Shown piece after piece: positions 7,894 through 15,788 of a DNA stretch of 64,000 nt. Source of the stretch: CAYWXK01 sp964462515 (GTDB taxonomy: Bacteria > Planctomycetota > Phycisphaerae > Sedimentisphaerales > Anaerobacaceae); the NCBI GenBank assembly GCA_964462515.1, contig CAYWXK010000007.1:41590-105589 (forward strand). The letters are read 5' to 3'. The notes under the pieces are model-generated. The model made no database searches, was not told where the DNA came from, and saw only the letters and a list, made by a program, of their open reading frames with translations. The first letter of the stretch is position 1, and each line of letters begins with the position of its first letter. The position numbers and the translations under genes are program-made.

Positions 7894-10423
7894 ACGTCTT
7901 TTCACGGGTGTGTTCTTTTTGGTTTTGCTGGCTTTTATGGCTGGTCAATCTTATTCCTGTCCAATCCTCAAAGCCATTATCGGAAGATTCGACGTCAGAC
8001 CTGCCAAGCCTACATGGGTCTATGCTGGAGGTGGGGTAGGGTTCGTCGCATGCGAGTCGGTTGGCTCGATAGTTAATTGTACATGGTCGTTACCGGGGGC
8101 TTCTGACGTACATTACGAGGACCATCTGTATCCCAATGCCCATGTAAGTTGTAAATATAGCACTGTAGGTGTGTACACGGCCACTTTGACAGTGAGAGAT
8201 AGTCAGGGACGGACAGATACCGATACCTGCACGGTTTATGTCGTCTCAATCGGAATAGTGCCAGTTGAATCAAGCTATGTTGCCGTGAACAACGATGATG
8301 ACAACGAAAACGGCATTATGGATATGTGTGAAGATGGAACTGTAGATAATGAAGGCACCCAGCCATACGATCTGCGTAAGATACTGCTTTCAGTTAACAC
8401 CCCGAAACCTGATGATAAGGTGACATTAAGTGTATGGCCTGATGGGGAACCACGCATTCAAGTTTGGAGCCACCGTGATAAGCGAAACCGTATAATACCA
8501 CGTTCGGTGCCAAATGAGCCCGACGAATATTACGTTGTCTGGCCTTCAGGGTCCGTGCCTGCCGAGGTGTATGTTGAAGCGGCCTCCTACGCTAGTGCTC
8601 CTGGCAACCACCCATACGTAGCATTGTCCTACACCGGGGTTAATAGGAGCACGACGCCACCGACCGACGAGATCGTTTTTGGTAATCCTCCGCCCCCAGT
8701 CAGCTTTACCTTTCTGGAAGTGGACATGGATATTGATGGTTTGCGGGACGATTATTATACATATTGGAAATTTACGGATGAAACAATGCCGGGCGGATTT
8801 ATACCGCTGAATGATCTTGTGAAGATAGAATTGAAGCAACCTTTGCCAACAGACCTACCAATAACTTACTTTACTCCTGTAATATTTGATGTTCCTGTGG
8901 GCGACTCTAAAATCAAGATGTGGGAAAATGAGAATAAAACCGGAGAGGTAGGTCTGCCAAGATATTATTACTCACGATGGGATTTGCCTGATAACCTGTG
9001 GGTGGAAGGAATTGAAACAAGCTCAGCGCCCAGAGATATACAGTTGCGTATGCGATACATCGACTTTGAGGACAGAATAAAGTTGACAGTTTACGCGTTG
9101 GACAAGGTTGAATTCGAGACATACATGGATAATGATGGTCCTGACGGTCATCCCAGCTCACCGCCGAACGGAGGTAAACGTATATTTCCTGATAAGAAGA
9201 CCTATGACGACCCTTACCCTGACCGCAGAACAATAGTGACGGTCAAAGCTACGATAACTCCAGCTATAGATAACAAACACGTTTACTTCAAGAATTTCGA
9301 CGTGGACGACCCATCTCCTGTAGATGCGGATACAACTGGTCCCGATAATAACGGCGGAAATGGTGCACTCAGTACAAACGATGCGGTAACAGAGGACAGC
9401 GGTGAGGCAAGGGTCAGATTCGCTGTCACTATGAATCCGGGCGATAACTTTAGGATAGCGGCTTCTGTTTGCCAGGACAGACTCAATGAAACAGTAACAA
9501 CGCAGGCGATGGCTGACGCGGATACACCTCCACCGGGTGTAAAATTCACGCCAATGTTAACCGTATGGAGACATCTCTGGATTGAGAGAGATAGTATGGG
9601 TCCTGTGGCAAGTTCTGGGCCAGAGAAAAACTATGTTTCGGGCACCGCCAGTCGATATGAACTTGTCTCAAGTCCTCCAGCTAGAAGTCGAGCTTATTTA
9701 GGTCAAAATTTGCCCGATGAACTAGATGATGAAAATCAGTTTTACCCTGGAAGATATCGTCCTACGAATAGACCAGCTTATTCAGTGTTTTTCAGTTCGG
9801 GTTTTCTTTTAGGAGAGGATTATGTTGAGGTCAGTGGTGACCTCAACGCGGACGGTGCCGCTAACACTTATGACCTCTTCGATGACGATTATCACCCTGC
9901 GACATTGCAGCCCTACATTACACTCCCTTCCTATCCGAATCTAAATACTTATGCTGATGAATACAGGCGTGCTTATATTGAACCAGTTTATCTCGGTACC
10001 CAGTACTCTGATATTGTACCGTTCGACCGAAACTTGTATGCATCTCAAGTAGGTTGGGGTAGCGGAAACTGGAATGACCAGCGGGATTGCCAGGGCAGCG
10101 AATCATTCTGGCATGTTTTGGTTGTTAGCGCATACCAAGGTGATGCCGAGCAAGATACGGATGGCGACTCAGTGGAATTCTGCGGGGCGACCAATGGTGA
10201 CGAAGAGATCGCCCTATATCTTGAGACAACCAGAGATGCAGGGAAGGACGTTGAACACGTGATGGCACACGAGATAGGACACACTGGGGATTTGGTCGAA
10301 GGTTCAAGGAGTGTCGAGGATGGACATTGCGCGAATACGGATTGCATAATGCAAGCTGGATCTTCAGGAACACAATTCTGTGATGAGTGTATTATAGATA
10401 TGCGAGTTGAATCAACATGGTAG
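7886..10423 (+). CDS. Secreted PKD-domain protein with C-terminal archaemetzincin-like zinc protease motif
   Basis: An 845-residue exported protein (signal peptide about 1-24, LVLLAFMAGQSYS). A PKD-like beta-sandwich spans about 35-120 (YSTVGVYTATLTVRD). A long unrecognised middle contains several Asp-rich calcium-site-like segments (NNDDDNENGIMD, DMDIDGLRDDY, DLNADGAANTYD). The extreme C-terminus has HEIGH at 795-799, then HC at 814-815, CIMQ at 820-823 and CDEC at 832-835. HExxH followed by HCx4CxM and CxxC is the archaemetzincin (M54) zinc and cysteine signature, but the spacing from HEIGH to the third His is longer than usual (14 residues rather than 5). A metalloprotease role is therefore inferred, not certain. 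It overlaps both neighbours in the operon (8 and 7 bases from longest starts). Confidence 0.8.
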   Translation: MNKRLFTGVFFLVLLAFMAGQSYSCPILKAIIGRFDVRPAKPTWVYAGGGVGFVACESVGSIVNCTWSLPGASDVHYEDHLYPNAHVSCKYSTVGVYTATLTVRDSQGRTDTDTCTVYVVSIGIVPVESSYVAVNNDDDNENGIMDMCEDGTVDNEGTQPYDLRKILLSVNTPKPDDKVTLSVWPDGEPRIQVWSHRDKRNRIIPRSVPNEPDEYYVVWPSGSVPAEVYVEAASYASAPGNHPYVALSYTGVNRSTTPPTDEIVFGNPPPPVSFTFLEVDMDIDGLRDDYYTYWKFTDETMPGGFIPLNDLVKIELKQPLPTDLPITYFTPVIFDVPVGDSKIKMWENENKTGEVGLPRYYYSRWDLPDNLWVEGIETSSAPRDIQLRMRYIDFEDRIKLTVYALDKVEFETYMDNDGPDGHPSSPPNGGKRIFPDKKTYDDPYPDRRTIVTVKATITPAIDNKHVYFKNFDVDDPSPVDADTTGPDNNGGNGALSTNDAVTEDSGEARVRFAVTMNPGDNFRIAASVCQDRLNETVTTQAMADADTPPPGVKFTPMLTVWRHLWIERDSMGPVASSGPEKNYVSGTASRYELVSSPPARSRAYLGQNLPDELDDENQFYPGRYRPTNRPAYSVFFSSGFLLGEDYVEVSGDLNADGAANTYDLFDDDYHPATLQPYITLPSYPNLNTYADEYRRAYIEPVYLGTQYSDIVPFDRNLYASQVGWGSGNWNDQRDCQGSESFWHVLVVSAYQGDAEQDTDGDSVEFCGATNGDEEIALYLETTRDAGKDVEHVMAHEIGHTGDLVEGSRSVEDGHCANTDCIMQAGSSGTQFCDECIIDMRVESTW

Positions 10424-10470
10424 AGAACAACGATTATTTCTCCAGTTTCAATTTGAGAGGTCGGAAAGCT

Positions 10471-11562
10471 ATGAGATGTACTATAAGAATGACATATTTT
10501 TTTGCTTGCATGACGATTGCGGCCACATCCATGGTCTTTGGGTCAAACTACCAGCCAGCATACTACCCTGAGATTTCAACAGAGAAAAACACAATACAAG
10601 TCGGCGAGCCTTTGGTCCTTACTTTAACATACAGATACGTTAAACCACAGCTTGTGCCTGACTCAAATGAACTCAAATTGACTGTCTCTGGTGGAGGTTC
10701 TTTGCAGGTCATGGATGGCACCGGCCGCGTCATTATCGAACGCCACGGGCTTTACGAGCCAGGTGTCTTGCGCCGGGTAGACACCGTGGGACTAATATAC
10801 AGAGCGAATTTTGTTGTCTTCTACAATCATAAACAGGGTCTCATTTTTAAGGAACCAGGGACGTACAGGGTAAAGCTATCAGGATACGATGGTCTTGGTG
10901 CAAAGGCGCCTGCTCTATTGACTGTGACTGTGAAACCGACTTCGCCGGAATTGGCAAGGGCCCTAAGTGTACTATCAGAGCCTTCGGATTATTACTTTCT
11001 TGAATTTGGACAATATGATGACCCCGCGGACAGCATGCTGCGAATATCTCATCTTGAGCAAGTTTTTGAGAGAGCGGGCGACACAGCGCTTGGAAGGTGG
11101 TGTTCGGCGCGTTTAGGTCTGGAGTATTTTAAGGATTTTCATAAAAAACATCCAAGCTTCGAAAAATTCAAAACTGAACTTCAGCAAAGTAAAGTTGAGG
11201 AGCCTCTTTTCAACCAGGCTCACGCATACCTCACAAAAGGAGCTTCACTCATTGATGAGTTCCCGATTCGTGAGGAAGTCCTTTATCAGCTTGCGAGAAC
11301 AGAGGGTATCAAAGGTAATTACAAAAAGGCATTATCTCTATTGGACGAACTTGGTAAAAAGTATTGTAATGGAGAATATGGTAAGCGATCCGATAGTGCA
11401 AAGGAAGAGCTACAGAAACTTATTGAACGTGAAAAAGGTTCAACGCCACCAGCTTTGTGGACTCGACCATCGTTCTTGATTGTCATCGCGGCTGGGATAG
11501 GAATAGTTGTTATAATCCTTATTTTCTTGCTAAAGAAAAAGGCACACAGCGGCGGCAAATAG
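10471..11562 (+). CDS. Membrane-anchored exported protein, third gene of the metzincin operon
   Basis: Function is not recognised. From this start it opens with a signal peptide (MTYFFACMTIAATSMVFG), then an Ig-like beta region (PEISTEKNTIQVGEPLVLTLTYRY). A helical section resembles a TPR pair (VLYQLARTEGIKGNYKKALSLLDEL), and a single C-terminal transmembrane helix (FLIVIAAGIGIVVIILIFLL) with a KKK tail follows. The layout recalls BatD-like scaffolds. An earlier ATG at 10417 overlaps the upstream gene, but it lacks a ribosome binding site and would bury the signal peptide, whereas GAGAGG lies ten bases before 10471. The protein is probably a periplasm-facing membrane partner of the two upstream products. 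Confidence 0.8.
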   Translation: MRCTIRMTYFFACMTIAATSMVFGSNYQPAYYPEISTEKNTIQVGEPLVLTLTYRYVKPQLVPDSNELKLTVSGGGSLQVMDGTGRVIIERHGLYEPGVLRRVDTVGLIYRANFVVFYNHKQGLIFKEPGTYRVKLSGYDGLGAKAPALLTVTVKPTSPELARALSVLSEPSDYYFLEFGQYDDPADSMLRISHLEQVFERAGDTALGRWCSARLGLEYFKDFHKKHPSFEKFKTELQQSKVEEPLFNQAHAYLTKGASLIDEFPIREEVLYQLARTEGIKGNYKKALSLLDELGKKYCNGEYGKRSDSAKEELQKLIEREKGSTPPALWTRPSFLIVIAAGIGIVVIILIFLLKKKAHSGGK

Positions 11563-11577
11563 TCTCATCAGGCTACG

Positions 11578-11645
11578 GTCTGTCTCGGCGTGGCCGAGCC
11601 ACGGCGGGCAGGGCCTTTTAGTCTCGGCAAGGCCGAGCCTTGACG
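11578..11645. repeat. Paired small hairpins after the metzincin operon
   Basis: Two related hairpins, TCTCGGCGTGGCCGAGCC and TCTCGGCAAGGCCGAGCC, lie in tandem in the 190-base gap between convergent genes. They look like a dispersed palindromic element and may also stop transcription, although no T-run follows. Confidence 0.5.
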
Positions 11646-11752
11646 GACGCCCTGACAAGCTCAAAAATCCGCAGGCATTTTCCTTTTTGATTATGGCGGC
11701 CGCACCGGTAGAAACCGTTTTTTTTGAAGGTTTATATCAATTTGTCGAATTT

Positions 11753-12496
11753 CTAACGGGGCCAGTCTGCCCCTTTGATGCCGCGAAAGGTCAAGTTCGC
11801 ATCCGGAAAACCGTCTCTGGCGGCTCGAATTTCGGCAGCTTTTAGACAACGGACCTGGCCATCAACAAACAAATAATTTCTGTTTCCCTGCCAGCACCAC
11901 CAGCCGCCCTCCGGGTCTATCGGCAAATGATTGCTGAACCATTCGCCCATAAGAATCTTTCCCGATGGAATTGCCACATCGTTCGAGTGCTGCGGCACAG
12001 CCGGCTTCGGATTTGTGTAGGTGTCGGTTTTGTCATTCATCGCATCAATCTGCTCCGGGCTGTGGTAGAAGGCCATCGAATAGGCGTAACTGGTAGATTC
12101 ATATTTTGCCGGGTCGCTGCGGTCTGCCGGACATAATAGAACCGATGGATTGTTGACGTCGATGTTGCCGCCCAGATATGGTTTGACGAGCGAGCGCCAT
12201 CCGCGGCCCATCCACAGCCAGTAAAACGGCTTGGCAGAAACCGGGTCCTCGGCGCAAGGATACGTATTATCGTTGGCATTGAGATACATATTCATAGCCA
12301 GCTCGATTTGCTTTAAATTATGCGCACACTTAAGTCGCACCGCCATAGACTTAGTTTTCATAAGCGACGGCGTAAGTATGGAAATCAAAAGCGCAATGAT
12401 TGCTATGACAACAAGCAGCTCCACTAAGGTAAAGCCGAACCTGATTGGATAGCGAATATCGAGTATCGAGCGTCGAGCAAACATTTGAAATTTCAA
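11753..12496 (-). CDS. Type II secretion/type IV pilin-like pseudopilin with prepilin N-terminus
   Basis: The class III signal FG|FTLVELLVVIAIIALLISIL (about residues 21-40; prepilin peptidase cuts after Gly, Phe becomes N-methylated, Glu+5 present) is unmistakable. The C-terminal part has an NYLFVDGQVRCL segment resembling the H-X9-DG domain of planctomycete DUF1559-type pseudopilins, which occur in many copies per genome. Role in pilus or secretion assembly is inferred. The first twenty residues (ARRSILDIRYPIRF) are encoded by a dispersed repeat and form an unusually long leader, so the true start could be later. Confidence 0.85.
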   Translation of the reverse strand: MKFQMFARRSILDIRYPIRFGFTLVELLVVIAIIALLISILTPSLMKTKSMAVRLKCAHNLKQIELAMNMYLNANDNTYPCAEDPVSAKPFYWLWMGRGWRSLVKPYLGGNIDVNNPSVLLCPADRSDPAKYESTSYAYSMAFYHSPEQIDAMNDKTDTYTNPKPAVPQHSNDVAIPSGKILMGEWFSNHLPIDPEGGWWCWQGNRNYLFVDGQVRCLKAAEIRAARDGFPDANLTFRGIKGADWPR

Positions 12497-12522
12497 ATTT
12501 GAAATTGAAACCGAATTATGAG

Positions 12523-14391
12523 CTACTCAACCGTGACGCTTTTTGCGAGGTTTCTGGGCTTGTCAACATCGTGCTCACGAAGCACGGCGGCGTGATAGGC
12601 CAGAAGCTGCAGCGGCACAACCGTAAGAATAGGCTGCAAAATCTCAGGAGCATCGGGAATAGTAATCAAATGGTCGGTTTGTCCCTTGATATTCTCATCG
12701 CCCTCGGTGGCAACGACAATAATTTTGCCGCCGCGTGCCCTGACCTCGGCGATATTGCCCATAATCTTTTCGTATTGAGGCCCTGCTGTCGCAATGAAAA
12801 CCGCCGGCATTCCGTTGACAATTAAGGCAATAGGCCCGTGCTTCATCTCAGCCGCAGGCAGCCCCTCAGCGTGAATGTAGCTTATCTCTTTAAGTTTCAA
12901 AGCACCCTCGAGAGCTACAGGATAATTTAGGCCCCTGCCCAAAAAAAGCCAGTTATTTTGCTCGATATTTGCTGCGGCGATACTCTTTATGTGCTCGGAT
13001 TGTTTTAATATCAGACCTACTTTATCCGGTATCTTATAAAGCTCGCCGATAAGCATATCCGCCTGTTCGCTGCTGATATGTCTGCGCCTGCCTAATTCTA
13101 TCGCGAGCATTGTCAGCACCGCCACCTGCGCCGTGAACGCCTTTGTGCTAGCGACCCCGATTTCCGGCCCTACGTGCAGATATATCCCGGCGTCGGTTGC
13201 TCTGGCGATTGAAGAGCCGACAACGTTCACAATGCCAAGCACCGTAGCGCCCCTCTCTTTGGCCTGCTCTACCGCGGCCAGAGTATCCGCCGTCTCCCCC
13301 GACTGGCTTATCGCTATAACGATAGTGTCATCCCCGATGATAGGATTGCGATACCTAAATTCGCTGGCGTATTCGGTCTCAGTCGGGATACGCGCTAGCT
13401 GCTCAAACAAAAATTCTCCGACCAAACCTGCGTGGAATGCCGTTCCGCAGGCGGTCAGAATGACCCTTTTGGCGTGCGTCAATTCCCGCCAGTGCGAGCT
13501 AATGCCTCCGAGCTTGATTTTATTATTATAGCGGTCAATCCTCCCGCCCATACAGATGCTCAGGGTCTTAGGCTGCTCAAAAATCTCCTTGAGCATATGA
13601 TGCGGGAAACCATCAAGCTCAATCTGCTCCAGCGAAAATTCAATCTGCTGCAGGTCTTTGGCGACAGCAACATTGTCAATCGTCTTTGTATGAAATCCCT
13701 CCGAAGTAACGGTTACTATCTCATCCTCACAGAGATATATTGCCTGCGTGGTATGCTCCACGACCGCAGCCGCATCTGAGGCAAGAATATACTCGTTATC
13801 ACCGACACCTAAAATCAACGGGCTTCCTTTTTTTGCACCGATGAACATACGCGGAAAATCGCTGCAAACAATCGCAAGCCCATAAGTGCCGTGCAGCTCC
13901 GTCAGCGCCCGCTGAACCGCCCATTCGAATCTATTTTTACCACCTATAGTTTCCCGTTCCTTCCCGTCTCCCCTGGCGTAAAAGTAGCCAATCAGATTTG
14001 CGATTACTTCGGTATCTGTTTCACTGACGAACCGTGCTCCTTCGGTTTGCAGCCAGGTTTTTAGCGTGCTGTAGTTTTCAATAATGCCGTTATGAACAAC
14101 AGCGATTTTGCCGGTGTAATCCAGATGCGGATGTGCGTTGATTGTATTCGGCTCGCCGTGCGTCGCCCAGCGTGTATGGGCAATACCGAGCGTGTCGTCG
14201 GCAAAAGGCTCATCTAATATACCTTCCAGAGCGCTGATTCTGCCGCCGGTCTTTTTGATTTTTATCTCGCCGCCGCTGCTCAATAGCGCCAGTCCTGCCG
14301 AATCGTAGCCCCGATACTCTAACCGCTTCAACCCTTCTATAAGTATCGGTTGTGCAACCTTCTTACCAAGATATGCTACTATGCCGCACAT
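12523..14391 (-). CDS. glmS: Glutamine-fructose-6-phosphate aminotransferase (isomerizing)
   Basis: GlmS makes glucosamine-6-phosphate from fructose-6-phosphate and glutamine, the entry to UDP-GlcNAc and peptidoglycan. It starts MCGIVAYLGK with the Cys2 nucleophile after Met removal. The class II glutaminase domain (about 1-240) includes HTRWATHGEP and HNGIIENY. Two SIS domains follow, with AISQSGETADTL (about 365-376) and the C-terminal KSVTVE. At 622 residues it is only slightly longer than E. coli GlmS. No Shine-Dalgarno is evident and the leader lies in an inverted repeat (14396-14499). It lies near nagB, its catabolic counterpart, on the opposite strand. Confidence 0.97.
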   Translation of the reverse strand: MCGIVAYLGKKVAQPILIEGLKRLEYRGYDSAGLALLSSGGEIKIKKTGGRISALEGILDEPFADDTLGIAHTRWATHGEPNTINAHPHLDYTGKIAVVHNGIIENYSTLKTWLQTEGARFVSETDTEVIANLIGYFYARGDGKERETIGGKNRFEWAVQRALTELHGTYGLAIVCSDFPRMFIGAKKGSPLILGVGDNEYILASDAAAVVEHTTQAIYLCEDEIVTVTSEGFHTKTIDNVAVAKDLQQIEFSLEQIELDGFPHHMLKEIFEQPKTLSICMGGRIDRYNNKIKLGGISSHWRELTHAKRVILTACGTAFHAGLVGEFLFEQLARIPTETEYASEFRYRNPIIGDDTIVIAISQSGETADTLAAVEQAKERGATVLGIVNVVGSSIARATDAGIYLHVGPEIGVASTKAFTAQVAVLTMLAIELGRRRHISSEQADMLIGELYKIPDKVGLILKQSEHIKSIAAANIEQNNWLFLGRGLNYPVALEGALKLKEISYIHAEGLPAAEMKHGPIALIVNGMPAVFIATAGPQYEKIMGNIAEVRARGGKIIVVATEGDENIKGQTDHLITIPDAPEILQPILTVVPLQLLAYHAAVLREHDVDKPRNLAKSVTVE

Positions 14392-14395
14392 TTGT

Positions 14396-14499
14396 ATTTA
14401 CTATTTTCAATTTAGTATTTAAGACTACTGCTTTGGAGCCGATTGTTCCCGCCTCTGGCGGATAAATCTGTTCACAATAGTAAATAGAAAATAGTAAAT
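14396..14499. repeat. Inverted repeat upstream of glmS
   Basis: Arms ATTTACTATTTTC (14396-14408) and GAAAATAGTAAAT (14487-14499) are perfect complements. The element covers the glmS leader; whether it is a mobile palindrome or a regulatory structure cannot be told from sequence. Confidence 0.6.
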
Positions 14500-14759
14500 A
14501 GCAAATGAAAAATTTATGCCTGTTACCAACTACAGCGCAGGCAACGTCAGAGGTGTGTGCAGCTTCGGAAAATACACCATAAAGCAAATCAAAGACTACC
14601 TTGCGCCCGCGGCCTGCTTATGAATCTATAATACATAAATGCGTAAAACTCCTCCGGCAGACAGGCATCCACTTTTTCCGAACAGGGAATCTCTGTAAAC
14701 TTGAGTTTGCCGTAAGGCATTGCCGTTAGGCATCCTGTGGACTTGCCGACAAGGATTTC
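14500..14759. other. Non-coding gap upstream of glmS
   Basis: No frame with family resemblance is seen on either strand. Short frames here lack ribosome binding sites and look random. Confidence 0.4.
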
Positions 14760-15308
14760 CTACCTCCAATCGTTGGGACAATAGACAGATTCGGATCTGA
14801 TGTGAAATTTTCTGCACAGCCCGTCAATCAGCGCTTCTATCCTTTTGACCTGGTAGTCTGTTGGAGGGGCTGTTTTGCCGTCTGCTATGATGCAAACTCG
14901 AACAGTCTGGCCGTTTCCATACCAGTTCCGCCCCGGCACGATTGACCATTGCTTTTGCCACTTTGCGGTTGGCTGGATAAGGCCGTCGCCGCCGCCAAGC
15001 CCGTTGCAAACAACAAAATGACAGTTAATATCATCGGGACTTGCCAGCCCGCCAAGTGAAACCAACTGCTCTATGCTGCCGGCTTTGGTGCCGCTATAGT
15101 AAATCTCGATAGAGCTCCATCGGTCGGGATTCTGGGTGGCCTGCGAGCGAATTGCCTTTTCTACAGGGTCAAGCCGATAATAACTTGAAAGACAGAATGG
15201 ACCAGCAGATGGCGGATTGTTCCCCAGTGCCATCAAAACTATCGCGCCTGTTGTCATCGAAACTAACAACGCTGCCAAAACTTTTGTCACCCTTATATGG
15301 TTCTGCAT
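14760..15308 (-). CDS. Degenerate amidase-2/PGRP-like exported protein
   Basis: After an N-terminal membrane/signal segment (VLAALLVSMTTGAIVLMALG) the protein follows the N-acetylmuramoyl-L-alanine amidase (PGRP) pattern. It has WSSIEIYYSGTKAGS where active enzymes have IxIHHSGT, then HFVVCNGLGGGDGLI, KWQKQW, TVRVCIIADGKTAP, and a closing helix with the IxSESVYCPND segment. The first zinc-ligand His is replaced by Tyr (IYYSGT), and the final HxDxxxxxDPG region is cut short. Catalysis is therefore doubtful; a muropeptide-binding role is possible. The start at 15308 places the signal correctly; the frame is open to 15347. Confidence 0.6.
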   Translation of the reverse strand: MQNHIRVTKVLAALLVSMTTGAIVLMALGNNPPSAGPFCLSSYYRLDPVEKAIRSQATQNPDRWSSIEIYYSGTKAGSIEQLVSLGGLASPDDINCHFVVCNGLGGGDGLIQPTAKWQKQWSIVPGRNWYGNGQTVRVCIIADGKTAPPTDYQVKRIEALIDGLCRKFHIRSESVYCPNDWR

Positions 15309-15347
15309 ACTCTGGATCCTGCAAGCAGCATAAAAGATACTCAACAA

Positions 15348-15788
15348 ATTACTCGTATTGAGCGCGTTCTTTATACTAAATAAACATCGGCAACAACCAC
15401 TGGAGAACTATAAATTTTGCCGGGAATTTTATAATTTCTTTTCACCGCCTCCGGCAGCGTCAAACTCCGTCCGAAAAGCACCCCGCACCTATTTTGAGTT
15501 TGCCACGTTGAAATCCGACATTAAACCGAACTTTCAAACAAAACCACGCTACCGGCATTGACATTGGAACCTCAAAATAGGTGCGGGGCGACCGCTCTAC
15601 AAATGCTCCAGACGAAAATGTCGCGAAGTGAGAATACCTCACAGGTAGGCTGTTACAAACCTGTCTTGATTTATGGGACGCCGGTTGTTATATTCCCTTC
15701 GACAAATTATATGCTCAACACCCCAGCGGCTTTGTGCCGAAAATAAATGGGAAATTACAAACGATTTAGCTAAAAACGAGGTGCGAAA
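15348..15788. other. Intergenic region with a long inverted repeat
   Basis: No credible gene is seen in the 441 bases. The centre is occupied by the 15480-15589 inverted repeat. The right end supplies the DUF4954 leader (GAGGTG at 15778-15783). Confidence 0.45.
15480..15589. repeat. Inverted repeat with 18-base perfect arms
   Basis: Arms CCCCGCACCTATTTTGAG and CTCAAAATAGGTGCGGGG face each other about 75 bases apart. Related palindromes built on a CCCGCACC...GGTGCGGG frame occur at 42538-42680 and 55920-55959, suggesting one dispersed family. Confidence 0.75.
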
